The position numbers were made by a program, and so were the translations under genes. From assembly GCA_034437895.1 (NCBI GenBank), contig DAOTTO010000448.1:1-11804 (forward strand): a stretch of DNA of 11,804 bases, in the 5' to 3' direction. Below, piece after piece: positions 1-6,430 of this stretch. The DNA comes from JANRLJ01 sp034437895 (GTDB lineage Bacteria > Chloroflexota > Anaerolineae > Aggregatilineales > Phototrophicaceae). Within the stretch, counting starts at the first letter, position 1. Each line of letters opens with the position of its first letter. Under the pieces are notes generated by a model. That model did no database searches. It was not told where the DNA came from and saw only the letters and a program-made list of their open reading frames with translations.

Positions 1-519
1 TCCAAAGGGATGCGCCAGCGGCTCGGTTTGGCGCAAGCCCTCGTACATGATCCCAAAGTCGTCATCCTCGATGAGCCGACAATTGGCATTGATCCGCAGC
101 AGGTAATCGAAGTGCGTGAAAGCGTCCGCCAATTGGGGCAAAATCACACTGTCCTCTTTAGCACCCACATTCTCTCGGAAGCCGAACAAGTCTGTGACCG
201 CGTGATTATCATCAACAAAGGCCACATCGTCGCGCAAGGTCGCCCATCAGATTTACGCCAGCAGTTACAGCCGGAAGTCAGTGTTTATGTTCAAGTTGGT
301 GGCGGCAGCGAAGCGGAAATCTCAACCCTGCTCAGGCAAGTTCCCGGCGTTAATGGCATCGAGGCACAAGGCGCAGGTTACAGCTTACGCGCCCAAAAGG
401 GGGTCGATATTCGCCCACACATCTTCGATAAAGTGACGAAAGCCGGATACAAACTGCTCGAAATGCGCCCGGTTGCGATGACGCTTGAAGATATTTTTCT
501 CGATATTGTCGGTAGGTAA
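1..519 (+). CDS. ABC transporter ATP-binding protein, 3' part (GldA/CcmA-like)
   Basis: This is the C-terminal 172 residues of an ABC ATPase that would energise export through the membrane protein encoded next. The reading frame is open to the left edge, so the ATG at 10 is internal and the true start lies outside. The first visible residues, SKGMRQRLGLAQAL, are the ABC signature with its following helix. Walker B is VVILDEPT (catalytic Glu at 73-75) followed by the D-loop IGIDP, and the switch histidine is in FSTHI at 166-168. Walker A and the Q-loop are missing only because the window starts late. After the nucleotide-binding fold comes a tail of about 90 residues ending in LEDIFLDIVGR, typical of ABC-2 exporter ATPases such as GldA and CcmA/NatA types. 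The stop lies 6 bases before the permease start, which supports one operon. Family assignment is firm; the substrate is unknown. Confidence 0.95.
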   Translation, partial: SKGMRQRLGLAQALVHDPKVVILDEPTIGIDPQQVIEVRESVRQLGQNHTVLFSTHILSEAEQVCDRVIIINKGHIVAQGRPSDLRQQLQPEVSVYVQVGGGSEAEISTLLRQVPGVNGIEAQGAGYSLRAQKGVDIRPHIFDKVTKAGYKLLEMRPVAMTLEDIFLDIVGR

Positions 520-525
520 AACTTT

Positions 526-1248
526 ATGTGGATTATATTCCGGCGCGAAATCGGACAATATTTCGCCTCTCCTGTCGCTTATCTGATCGCTTTCGCTTAT
601 TTGTTGCTGACGGGCTTGGTCTTTAACAACGACCTCACCTCCAGCTTAACGATAAGACCCGCCGATCCCGCTGTTGTGCCGACCTTTTTGTCCTTCGGTA
701 TGGTCTTCTTTGCGCCTGTGCTGACGATGCGAATGCTGGCGGAAGAAAGCCGCGAGGGAACGCTCGAACTGCTTCTGACTGCCCCCGTGCGGGACAGCGA
801 CATTGTATTTGGCAAATTTTTGAGCGCGTGGTTTTATTACACCGTGCTGCTCTTGCTCACCATCGTCTATCCAATTTTACTCCTTTCGACCACACCGAAT
901 TTACCCGATTTGGGTCACTTTATAGCGGCCTACATCGGAATTTGGCTCTACGGCGGCGCGACACTTGCCGTTGGACTGATGTTTTCGTCCCTTACGGAAA
1001 ATCAAATCGTCGCGGCATTTTTAAGCACTTCGGCGCTGCTGCTGCTGTATCTCGGCAACCTCGCAGGCGATATTGTGGCGGATATTAATTTGGCTAATCT
1101 CATCCGCAAACTCACGCTCGGCGGGCATTTTTCACCGTCATTTGCCTATGGGTTAGTACGCGCTGAAGATGTCGCTTATTTCGCGGGCATTATCGTGATT
1201 ATGCTGTTTATCTCTATCCGCGTTGTTGAATCTCGGCGGTGGCGTTAA
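526..1248 (+). CDS. ABC-2 type permease, GldF-like
   Basis: This 240-residue integral membrane protein should form the export channel with the preceding ATPase. Six hydrophobic segments are visible at about residues 16-33, 55-72, 100-120, 131-155, 160-180 and 215-233. The segment TMRMLAEESREGTLELLLTAPV-like at 67-88 is the conserved cytoplasmic coupling region of the GldF/ABC-2 family, and SLTENQIVAA (155-164) and HFSPSFAYGLV (201-211) also fit that family. Length matches GldF-type permeases (about 240). ATG at 526 follows the ATPase stop by 6 bases with only a weak ribosome site, consistent with coupled translation. Its stop TAA overlaps the next start (TAATG). Gliding itself cannot be inferred, since this permease type is widespread in non-gliding bacteria. 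Confidence 0.93.
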   Translation: MWIIFRREIGQYFASPVAYLIAFAYLLLTGLVFNNDLTSSLTIRPADPAVVPTFLSFGMVFFAPVLTMRMLAEESREGTLELLLTAPVRDSDIVFGKFLSAWFYYTVLLLLTIVYPILLLSTTPNLPDLGHFIAAYIGIWLYGGATLAVGLMFSSLTENQIVAAFLSTSALLLLYLGNLAGDIVADINLANLIRKLTLGGHFSPSFAYGLVRAEDVAYFAGIIVIMLFISIRVVESRRWR

Positions 1249-2879
1249 TGAGCCAAAACACCTCCACACCCATTACGATTACCCGCAGCGATATTGGACA
1301 AACCTTCGGGTTTATCGGCGCGTTATCGGTCTTATTAGGCATTTTAGGGCTTCTTTGGCAGCGCGGATTCACGCTTGCTATTGTCGTCCTCTTTTTTGTT
1401 GGCATTATCGGTTTGGTGCTATGGTGGGTCATCTCTCCGCGTGAATTTGTCAACTTCATTACCGGAAGGCAAGCGCGTTACAGTACGACAGCATTCTTTT
1501 CCACCCTACTCCTGCTCGGCATCGTCGTCATGGGTTATATCATTTTAGAGCGCTCCGCCCTCAGCGCCGATATGACCGAAGGAAAACGTTTCACCTTAAG
1601 TGATACCACGCTTGAGGTCTTGAATAATATTCAGCGCGAAGTTCGCATCACAGGATTTTACTCACCCCGTGCGTTACAACAACGCGAAGTAGACGATCAA
1701 TTCTTTCGGCTGTATGAACAAGCCTCCAATGGCTTTGTTACCCGTAACTATGTTGATCCAGTCGCCCAACCGGGCATCGCCGATGATTTTCAAGCCAATG
1801 ATGGCGATGTCTTTATCTCATTTTTGGGAATCAATGGCGACGTGGATATGAGTACAGTGCAGTACGTAACGCGCTCATCGCGTCAGGAACGCGACATCAC
1901 CGAAGCCATATCGCGGCTTTTACTCAGCGGCAATTATGTCATCTATTTTGACATCGGTTTGGGCGAACTCAATGTTACCGATACATCACAACGCGGCATT
2001 TCTGATATTAACGATGTGATTAGGGCATACGGCTTGATTACACAAGGATTGAATTTAGAGGAATTAGCGGCAAGCGGCGCGTTGATCCCGGAGGATGCTT
2101 CCGCTGTCGTCCTTGCAAGGCCGGATGTTGACCCAAGCCCGCAAGCGCTCACAGTTTTGGATGAGTATATGCGGCGCGGCGGCGATTTATTTATCGCGGC
2201 AGACACCCAAACCGATTTTATGCGCCCAAACAGCCTATTTAACGACTATATGTGGCAAAATTACGGCCTGCGGATGCTGGATGCGATTGTGGTCGATGCG
2301 ATTGCCAGCGATGAAACCCAACTCGATATTTTCAGCTATGCCATCAGCGATCTGGAGATCACAAGAAGTATTGATCCAGGCACAGACCCCAACACCGCCA
2401 CCAAATTCCGCGTCGCACGGGCGATTGATGTCAACACCGAACCGCCTGTCAGTAATGGCAGCGCGATTCGCTCTTCAGAAAACAGCTATGGCGAAACCGA
2501 CGTGACCACATTGGCGCAAAGCAACACCTATACCTACGACGACGGAGTGGATATTCCGGGACCACTTACTACTGTTGCTTGGGCGCGGAATGAAGCCAAT
2601 GGCGCTAATATTGTCCTCGTTGGCGATAGTGACTTTTTAACCAATGGGCAGGTCGGAACACCGCCTGGCAATGCCTCATTATTCGCGGACAGCCTGCTCT
2701 GGATGACAGGTGCAGGCGCGGCAGTCACCTTTTCTTTTGAGACAACCGTCACCGGTCAGCCGCTTATTTTTGTGGACAGCCGCACCTTAGATTTTATCGT
2801 CGTGATTACCATTCTGGTGATGCCGGGGATCACATTAGCATTGGGCGCGATTGTTTGGCTGCGTCGGATGAGGCGATAG
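1248..2879 (+). CDS. GldG-like ABC transporter auxiliary protein
   Basis: The 543-residue product resembles the GldG / ABC-transporter auxiliary family that accompanies GldA and GldF. Three hydrophobic segments lie near the N terminus (about 18-36, 41-62, 82-101). They are followed by the family hallmark D-MTEGKRFTLS at about 108-118, a large extracytoplasmic region, the GDSDFLTN motif at about 459-466, and one C-terminal membrane helix (about 515-537) ending in basic residues RRMRR. The extracytoplasmic region has the alternating beta/alpha look of the family's thioredoxin/Rossmann-like modules (GFYSP at 136-140; a VVLARPDVD segment). I chose ATG 1248, whose A is the last base of the permease stop, implying stop-start coupling. 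An in-frame GTG at 1239 would add three residues. The protein probably recognises or guides the exported substrate outside the membrane, but this is inference. Confidence 0.88.
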   Translation: MSQNTSTPITITRSDIGQTFGFIGALSVLLGILGLLWQRGFTLAIVVLFFVGIIGLVLWWVISPREFVNFITGRQARYSTTAFFSTLLLLGIVVMGYIILERSALSADMTEGKRFTLSDTTLEVLNNIQREVRITGFYSPRALQQREVDDQFFRLYEQASNGFVTRNYVDPVAQPGIADDFQANDGDVFISFLGINGDVDMSTVQYVTRSSRQERDITEAISRLLLSGNYVIYFDIGLGELNVTDTSQRGISDINDVIRAYGLITQGLNLEELAASGALIPEDASAVVLARPDVDPSPQALTVLDEYMRRGGDLFIAADTQTDFMRPNSLFNDYMWQNYGLRMLDAIVVDAIASDETQLDIFSYAISDLEITRSIDPGTDPNTATKFRVARAIDVNTEPPVSNGSAIRSSENSYGETDVTTLAQSNTYTYDDGVDIPGPLTTVAWARNEANGANIVLVGDSDFLTNGQVGTPPGNASLFADSLLWMTGAGAAVTFSFETTVTGQPLIFVDSRTLDFIVVITILVMPGITLALGAIVWLRRMRR

Positions 2880-2883
2880 AAAT

Positions 2884-3483
2884 ATGAACAACCGTCGCAG
2901 CACCTTCATCCTGTTTGCCATCTTTGTGTTTCTTACGGGCATCGTCCTGCTGCAACCCGACGTTGGCAAAATCTTCACGCGCAATAATACCCCCACCGCC
3001 GAGCCGACTTCCCCTTTCACACGGGTCTACCCCGATTTAGCCGTGCTGGAAATCCGTGCGATTCAATTGCAAAGCCCAATAACCAGTGAATCATTCACGA
3101 TGGGACGGGCTGCCGATGGGTCTTGGATCGCGCCAGATTTAGATGCGCCCCTTGACCAAGAACAAGCCAGCAACATCGCTAGAACCATCGTTTTACTGCC
3201 TTATACCTATACCACGCCTCTCCCTGAAGATGGCAATTTAGAGCAGTTCGGGTTTCGGCCTTACGGTGCGTTCCTGATTTTAGTCTCACTCAATGACGGC
3301 AGCGAACATGCTGTTGCCATTGGTGATCCCCTGCAAGCCGGCCCCGAATTTTACGCCTGTGTCGATGATTCATGCGCTGATGACACACCAGAAATCTATA
3401 TTGTGCAGCGCGGCCCCGTTGATTATCTGGTCGATTTTATGCAAACCCCGCCTCTTGCAGGCGAGGCAACTGCCGCTCCATAG
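2884..3483 (+). CDS. DUF4340-like membrane-anchored protein
   Basis: The 199-residue protein has one N-terminal membrane anchor or uncleaved signal (about 8-24) after MNNRRS, then a Thr/Pro-rich linker and an extracytoplasmic domain. The order DGSWIAP (78-84), a helix around 92-105, a segment LEQFGF (119-124) and the strand/turn VAIGDPLQAG (144-153), ending in EIYIVQRGPVDYLVDF, matches the repeat unit of DUF4340 proteins. These are regularly encoded after GldG-like genes. It carries about one such unit, so it is shorter than many DUF4340 proteins (often 300 residues or more). C159 and C164 (CVDDSC) could form a disulfide. The start is 4 bases after the GldG-like stop. Function is unknown; by context it is a fourth subunit of the exporter. 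Confidence 0.8.
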   Translation: MNNRRSTFILFAIFVFLTGIVLLQPDVGKIFTRNNTPTAEPTSPFTRVYPDLAVLEIRAIQLQSPITSESFTMGRAADGSWIAPDLDAPLDQEQASNIARTIVLLPYTYTTPLPEDGNLEQFGFRPYGAFLILVSLNDGSEHAVAIGDPLQAGPEFYACVDDSCADDTPEIYIVQRGPVDYLVDFMQTPPLAGEATAAP

Positions 3484-3492
3484 AACCAATTA

Positions 3493-3524
3493 AAACCAAT
3501 TTTGGGGCAAAATCGAATTGGTTT
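3493..3524 (+). terminator. possible weak terminator after the exporter operon
   Basis: A perfect 9-bp inverted repeat AAACCAATT / AATTGGTTT encloses a 14-base loop and sits 9 bases after the DUF4340-like stop. The stem is AT-rich, and the run after it is only TTT followed by GTTGAC, so as an intrinsic terminator it would be weak. Position right after the last exporter gene is the main support. An alternative inner pairing ATTTTG/CAAAAT exists (3499-3504 with 3508-3513). Confidence 0.4.
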
Positions 3525-3525
3525 G

Positions 3526-3554
3526 TTGACAAGCATCGAAACTAAGGTTATTTT
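3526..3554 (+). promoter_or_regulatory. candidate sigma-70 promoter for rpoD operon
   Basis: A perfect -35 box TTGACA (3526-3531), a 17-base spacer and TATTTT (3549-3554, four of six consensus bases) make the best-spaced promoter in the gap. Transcription would begin around 3561 and give a leader of about 210 bases containing two to three hairpins before the sigma factor start. No experimental support can be read from the sequence. Confidence 0.45.
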
Positions 3555-3604
3555 TTGAGAGTCGCATTTGACATGTGACGATTTTCTAACGACTTCAAAA
3601 CCTT

Positions 3605-3630
3605 CCCCGTCCCCTGTGGCGGGGTTTGTT
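3605..3630 (+). terminator. GC-rich hairpin with T-rich tail (terminator or attenuator)
   Basis: CCCCG (3605-3609) pairs with CGGGG (3620-3624), or CCCC at 3611-3614 pairs with GGGG at 3621-3624, and TTTGTT follows. A GC stem followed by U-rich RNA resembles an intrinsic terminator, but the stem is short and the tail is broken by G. If transcription starts at the promoter near 3526, this would lie inside the rpoD leader and act as an attenuator. If the exporter operon reads through, it would be that operon's end. Confidence 0.4.
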
Positions 3631-3681
3631 GACTATAGAAGTTATGAGTTTGCATTAAGACTCAGAAAGAAAAGTCGTCAG

Positions 3682-3712
3682 TTGATGAATTTTGCGTCAT
3701 AATGTGTATAAG
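3682..3712 (+). promoter_or_regulatory. second candidate promoter near rpoD
   Basis: TTGATG (3682-3687) and TATAAG (3707-3712, five of six) are separated by 19 bases, longer than the preferred 17. A further -10-like CATAAT sits at 3698-3703. Transcription from here would begin near 3719 and leave a leader of about 55 bases that still contains the hairpin at 3735-3755. This is weaker than the upstream candidate in spacing but closer to the gene. Confidence 0.35.
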
Positions 3713-3734
3713 AGTGCATGGAAGAGGTAAAGTG

Positions 3735-3755
3735 GCCTTGCTTTTGTGGCAAGGC
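3735..3755 (+). promoter_or_regulatory. hairpin in rpoD leader next to start codon
   Basis: GCCTTGC (3735-3741) and GCAAGGC (3749-3755) form a perfect 7-bp stem with a 7-base loop, extendable by one G-U pair, followed by TTTAAA. It lies 17 bases before the ATG. A purine-rich GAGGT sequence (3724-3728) that could bind the ribosome lies on the far side of the stem, and no Shine-Dalgarno sequence is seen directly before the start. The hairpin may therefore influence translation of the sigma factor, or act as a weak terminator. Function is inferred only. Confidence 0.5.
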
Positions 3756-3772
3756 TTTAAACACGTAACACT

Positions 3773-5029
3773 ATGGCTGTAATGATACAACAAATGACGC
3801 AACGAGAAGAATTGCAGGCGCAACTTATCAGCAAAGCGCGAAAGCAAGGTGGCATTAGCTACGACGATATTCTGGCGGTTTTTCCAGATATTGAGCGTGA
3901 TGTTACTTTGCTGGACGAGCTGATGGACAGCCTGCTTGATGCCGGGGTAGATGTTCTCCCCGGAAGCCGTGTGGAAAATGACCCCCTGCCCGATGAAGCA
4001 GAGTCGATTGATCTGCGTCAAGCAGATGAAGAAGACAATGTTTATGAACAGACAGGACGGGTGCTGCTTAAAAGCGACTTAATCGAAGACGCAGGCTATC
4101 AGCAGGCGCTCGATACCGATGATGTCGTCGGCCTCTACTTGAAAGAGGCGGGTCGCGTCCCGTTATTGACCGCTGAGGAAGAGGTTTCGCTTGCCAAACG
4201 CATGGAAGCAGCAGCCTTAGCGCAGCAGCAAATCAAAGACTATGAAGACGATCTTTCCCCAGATGATGTTTATGACCTTAAAGAAATTGTCATCGATGGT
4301 GAAATGGCGCAAGAGCATTTGATTCGTGCTAATGCCCGCCTTGTCATCAGTGTCGCCAAAAAATATATCGGGCGCGGTGTCCCCTTCCTTGATCTGATTC
4401 AAGAAGGCAACATCGGGCTAATCCGTGCCACCAATAAATTTGAATATCGGCGCGGACATAAATTCAGCACTTATGCGACATGGTGGATTCGCCAAGCCGT
4501 AAGCCGTGCCGTTGCCGATCAAGGCCGGACGATTCGTGTTCCCGTCCACATGGGCGATCAACTGAATCGGATGCGCCGTGTTCAGCTTCATCTGCTGCAA
4601 GAGCTAGGCCGTGAGCCTTCGATCAATGAATTGGCAGAAGGCTTAGATACAACACCGGATAAAGTTGAAAACTTGCTGGAAATTGCTCGCCGTCCCGTCA
4701 GCCTAGAAACACCAATTGACGAGGAAGGCGATTCAACCTTCGGCGATTTTGTGGAAGATGTCAACAGTCCTGCGCCAGCCGAAGAAGTCGCGACACATCT
4801 GCTCCATGAGCAGCTTCAAGCCGCGCTTGACCGCCTGCCACCGCGTGAAGCACAAATTCTGCGCTTGCGTTATGGGCTGGAAGATGGACGTGTATATACA
4901 TTGGAAGAAGTCGGGCAGACGATTGGTGTCACCCGTGAGCGTGTCCGCCAGTTAGAAGCCCAAGCGCTGAATCGGCTGCGTCAGTCTTCAGCACACATTA
5001 TCCTGCGTGACTACCTGTACGGGGAGTAA
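3773..5029 (+). CDS. rpoD: primary RNA polymerase sigma factor (sigma-70 group 1)
   Basis: The 418-residue product directs RNA polymerase core to housekeeping promoters. Residues about 12-62 resemble region 1.1, which is normally limited to primary sigma factors. Region 1.2 is DVVGLYLKEAGRVPLLTAEE (117-136). Region 2 runs about 179-260 and holds the core-binding segment DLIQEGNIGLIRA (207-219) and the -10 recognition and melting segment with KFSTYATWWIRQA (230-242). Region 3.2 contains DSTFGDFVED (320-329), and region 4.2 is the helix-turn-helix TLEEVGQTIGVTRERVRQLE (376-395). The insert between regions 1.2 and 2.1 is short, as in Gram-positive-type SigA. An in-frame stop at 3758-3760 limits the start to ATG 3773, 3782 or 3794; 3773 is chosen but lacks a nearby Shine-Dalgarno sequence. 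Three genes follow with minimal spacing. Confidence 0.96.
   Translation: MAVMIQQMTQREELQAQLISKARKQGGISYDDILAVFPDIERDVTLLDELMDSLLDAGVDVLPGSRVENDPLPDEAESIDLRQADEEDNVYEQTGRVLLKSDLIEDAGYQQALDTDDVVGLYLKEAGRVPLLTAEEEVSLAKRMEAAALAQQQIKDYEDDLSPDDVYDLKEIVIDGEMAQEHLIRANARLVISVAKKYIGRGVPFLDLIQEGNIGLIRATNKFEYRRGHKFSTYATWWIRQAVSRAVADQGRTIRVPVHMGDQLNRMRRVQLHLLQELGREPSINELAEGLDTTPDKVENLLEIARRPVSLETPIDEEGDSTFGDFVEDVNSPAPAEEVATHLLHEQLQAALDRLPPREAQILRLRYGLEDGRVYTLEEVGQTIGVTRERVRQLEAQALNRLRQSSAHIILRDYLYGE
5021..5026 (+). promoter_or_regulatory. ribosome binding site deciding a TTG start
   Basis: GGGGAG lies inside the last sense codons of rpoD, 8 bases before the TTG at 5035. It is the strongest Shine-Dalgarno sequence in this operon. 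It supports TTG as the start of the next gene and indicates translational coupling to the sigma factor. Confidence 0.75.
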
Positions 5030-5034
5030 TCACC

Positions 5035-5865
5035 TTGGAAGCAAAGTCAAGCGCGGCAAAAAGCTCAGATCGCAGATCGGGGAACTGGCTTTGGCCTCTA
5101 GCGCTGACACTTTTCGGCATTGTGCTGCTGCTAGATAACTTTCTTCTCCTCGGTGATTTTAATGCGGTGGCGCTGCTGCCGCTGCTTCTGGTGATGGTCG
5201 GCGCGCAAATACTCTTGCGCGGCGACCTCTTCCCCAACGAGGAAACCCGTCGCTTCGGGATTACACGCGGCAGCGTTGAATCCGGCACATTAGAAATAAG
5301 CAGCGGCGAAATTGATGTGGAAGTGCGTGCGCTGCAAGGAGATTATCGCCTGCGTGACGGTCAGCCTGCGCTCATTACCGGGCAATATGCCGCGCAATCC
5401 CGTCCACAGCTTAATATGGCAGAAACCTATGCCCACCTTAAGTTAGATCGCTCGGCAACCCCTTGGGCTTCTTTCGCCGATTGGAAAATTAGCCTTGCGC
5501 GTGATTTACCTTGGCAAATCCTTGCTACAGCACATCTAGGCCAGATCAATCTCGATTTAACCGGCATCATTATCCACGAATCCGCCATCGCTACCGGAAT
5601 CGGGGATATTCGGCTGGTCAGCCCCATAGAAGCCTTCCGTCCACTTCAAGTCCGTTCTACACTCGGCAATATTCACATTATTACGCCTATCGGCTATAAG
5701 ACACGCATTATGGTGAGCAGTAGCCGAATGTTCTCCGTTCAAGCCGATCAAACCCGCTATCAAAACCTCGAACCCGGAGTATTTATCGCGCTGGATGCAG
5801 AAGAAAGCGCGACAGTGGTCGAAATTCGCCTCAGCGGAACCTTCGGGGACGCTTATCTCGCGTGA
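5035..5865 (+). CDS. LiaF-like membrane protein with toast-rack-type domain
   Basis: The 276-residue product starts at TTG behind a good ribosome site. Two hydrophobic segments (about 18-38 and 43-62), joined by a short LGDFNA turn, match the LiaI/LiaF-like (DUF5668-type) membrane module. From about residue 76 it is beta-rich, with repeated short strands and Gly-Asp/Asn turns: ESGTLEISSGEIDVEV (82-97), DLPWQILATAHLGQINLDL (157-175), ATGIGDIRLVSP (186-197), STLGNIHIITP (208-218). This pattern is that of toast-rack/DUF2154-like beta domains found in LiaF and related cell-envelope stress proteins. In Firmicutes LiaF restrains an envelope-sensing kinase, but no LiaS/LiaR pair is visible here, so that role is not claimed. 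Gene order suggests a link with the sigma factor or with the membrane regulator two genes on. Confidence 0.75.
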   Translation: MEAKSSAAKSSDRRSGNWLWPLALTLFGIVLLLDNFLLLGDFNAVALLPLLLVMVGAQILLRGDLFPNEETRRFGITRGSVESGTLEISSGEIDVEVRALQGDYRLRDGQPALITGQYAAQSRPQLNMAETYAHLKLDRSATPWASFADWKISLARDLPWQILATAHLGQINLDLTGIIIHESAIATGIGDIRLVSPIEAFRPLQVRSTLGNIHIITPIGYKTRIMVSSSRMFSVQADQTRYQNLEPGVFIALDAEESATVVEIRLSGTFGDAYLA

Positions 5866-5872
5866 GTAGAAC

Positions 5873-6430
5873 ATGGCATCTTCACCTGGTTTCGTCATTC
5901 GGGACGGACTGGAAAGCGATATTCCCGCCTGCCTCGCTTTAGAATCATCTTATGAAACAGAATATGTCTGGCAAGTCAGCTTTCAACAAGAGGCGGGTTT
6001 ACGCCGTGTATTGTTCAAAACAGAGCATCTACCCCGCATCATGACAGTTGCTTATCCAATCAGCGAGCGAAGGCTGCATCTCGCGCTGGACTCTGCGGTC
6101 TGTTTTCTCGTTGCGGCAGATCGAGATGACCCAGACACTATCTTCGGCTATTTAACGATGCGCCAAGACCCCACGCATCAAATCGGCATGGTTCAAGATA
6201 TAGTCGTTTCACTGCCCTTCCGTCGGCGGCGTATTGGAACACGCCTGCTCAAAGTTGCCCGCCAGTGGGCATTAGAAAACGAAATGACCAAGTTGATGAT
6301 TGAGACTCAAACTAAGAATAATCCCGCTATGCTCTTCGCCCAAAACGCTGGATTTACTTTCTGCGGCTTTAATGACCGCTACTTCGCAAATCAAGATATT
6401 GCGGTTTTCTTTGCTCAGGCGCTTCGATGA
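5873..6430 (+). CDS. GNAT-family N-acetyltransferase, SatA-like branch
   Basis: This 185-residue protein should transfer an acetyl group from acetyl-CoA to an amine. The core acetyl-CoA site is motif A at about 107-127, VQDIVVSLPFRRRRIGTRLL, in which RRRRIGT (117-123) replaces the usual R/Q-x-x-G-x-G/A pyrophosphate loop. Motif B follows with ETQTKNNPAMLFAQNAGF (144-161), and the protein ends with NQDIAVFFAQAL. The combination of ETQ, N, FA..GF and a terminal DIA-V-F-F resembles streptothricin acetyltransferases more than ribosomal-protein acetyltransferases. The N-terminal 60 residues, where the substrate is bound, are less familiar, so drug resistance is not implied. The start is 7 bases after the LiaF-like stop, and its end overlaps the next start by ATGA. 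Confidence 0.85.
   Translation: MASSPGFVIRDGLESDIPACLALESSYETEYVWQVSFQQEAGLRRVLFKTEHLPRIMTVAYPISERRLHLALDSAVCFLVAADRDDPDTIFGYLTMRQDPTHQIGMVQDIVVSLPFRRRRIGTRLLKVARQWALENEMTKLMIETQTKNNPAMLFAQNAGFTFCGFNDRYFANQDIAVFFAQALR

Larger units (their letters stand above)
3520..3633 (+). repeat. two direct copies of GGTTTGTTGAC
   Basis: The 11-mer GGTTTGTTGAC occurs at 3520-3530 and again at 3623-3633, 103 bases apart. In both places it is the right arm of a hairpin followed directly by a TTGAC(A/T) box. The paired layout of hairpin plus TTGAC suggests either a short local duplication or two independent stem-then-promoter units. The span given covers both copies. Confidence 0.6.
3484..3772. other. intergenic region before rpoD, hairpins and promoter candidates
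   Basis: This 289-base stretch has no credible gene on either strand. It contains two copies of AACCAATT near the upstream stop, a low-GC hairpin (3493-3524), three TTGAC-type boxes (3526, 3568, 3629), a GC-rich hairpin (3605-3624), a small imperfect hairpin GTCGCA/TGTGAC (3561-3566 / 3574-3579) and a 7-bp hairpin just before the rpoD start. It is more structured than a simple spacer would need and probably combines the end of the exporter operon with the control region of the sigma factor gene. A small RNA cannot be excluded. Confidence 0.6.

Noticed and set aside
10..519. ATG at 10 as the true start of the ABC ATPase
   Set aside because: The frame continues to the left edge and the preceding codons (Ser-Lys-Gly) belong to the ABC signature motif, so the gene is cut by the window.
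1239..1247. GTG at 1239 as start of the GldG-like gene
   Set aside because: It is possible, but ATG 1248 overlapping the permease stop (TAATG) is a more typical coupled start, and the extra residues (M-A-L) add nothing recognisable.
3568..3573. TTGACA at 3568 as a third promoter -35
   Set aside because: No -10-like hexamer occurs at 16-18 bases downstream.
3662..4021. Minus-strand frame of 119 codons across the rpoD start
   Set aside because: Most of it is antisense to rpoD region 1.1. There is no ribosome site or recognisable domain, so it is treated as a shadow.
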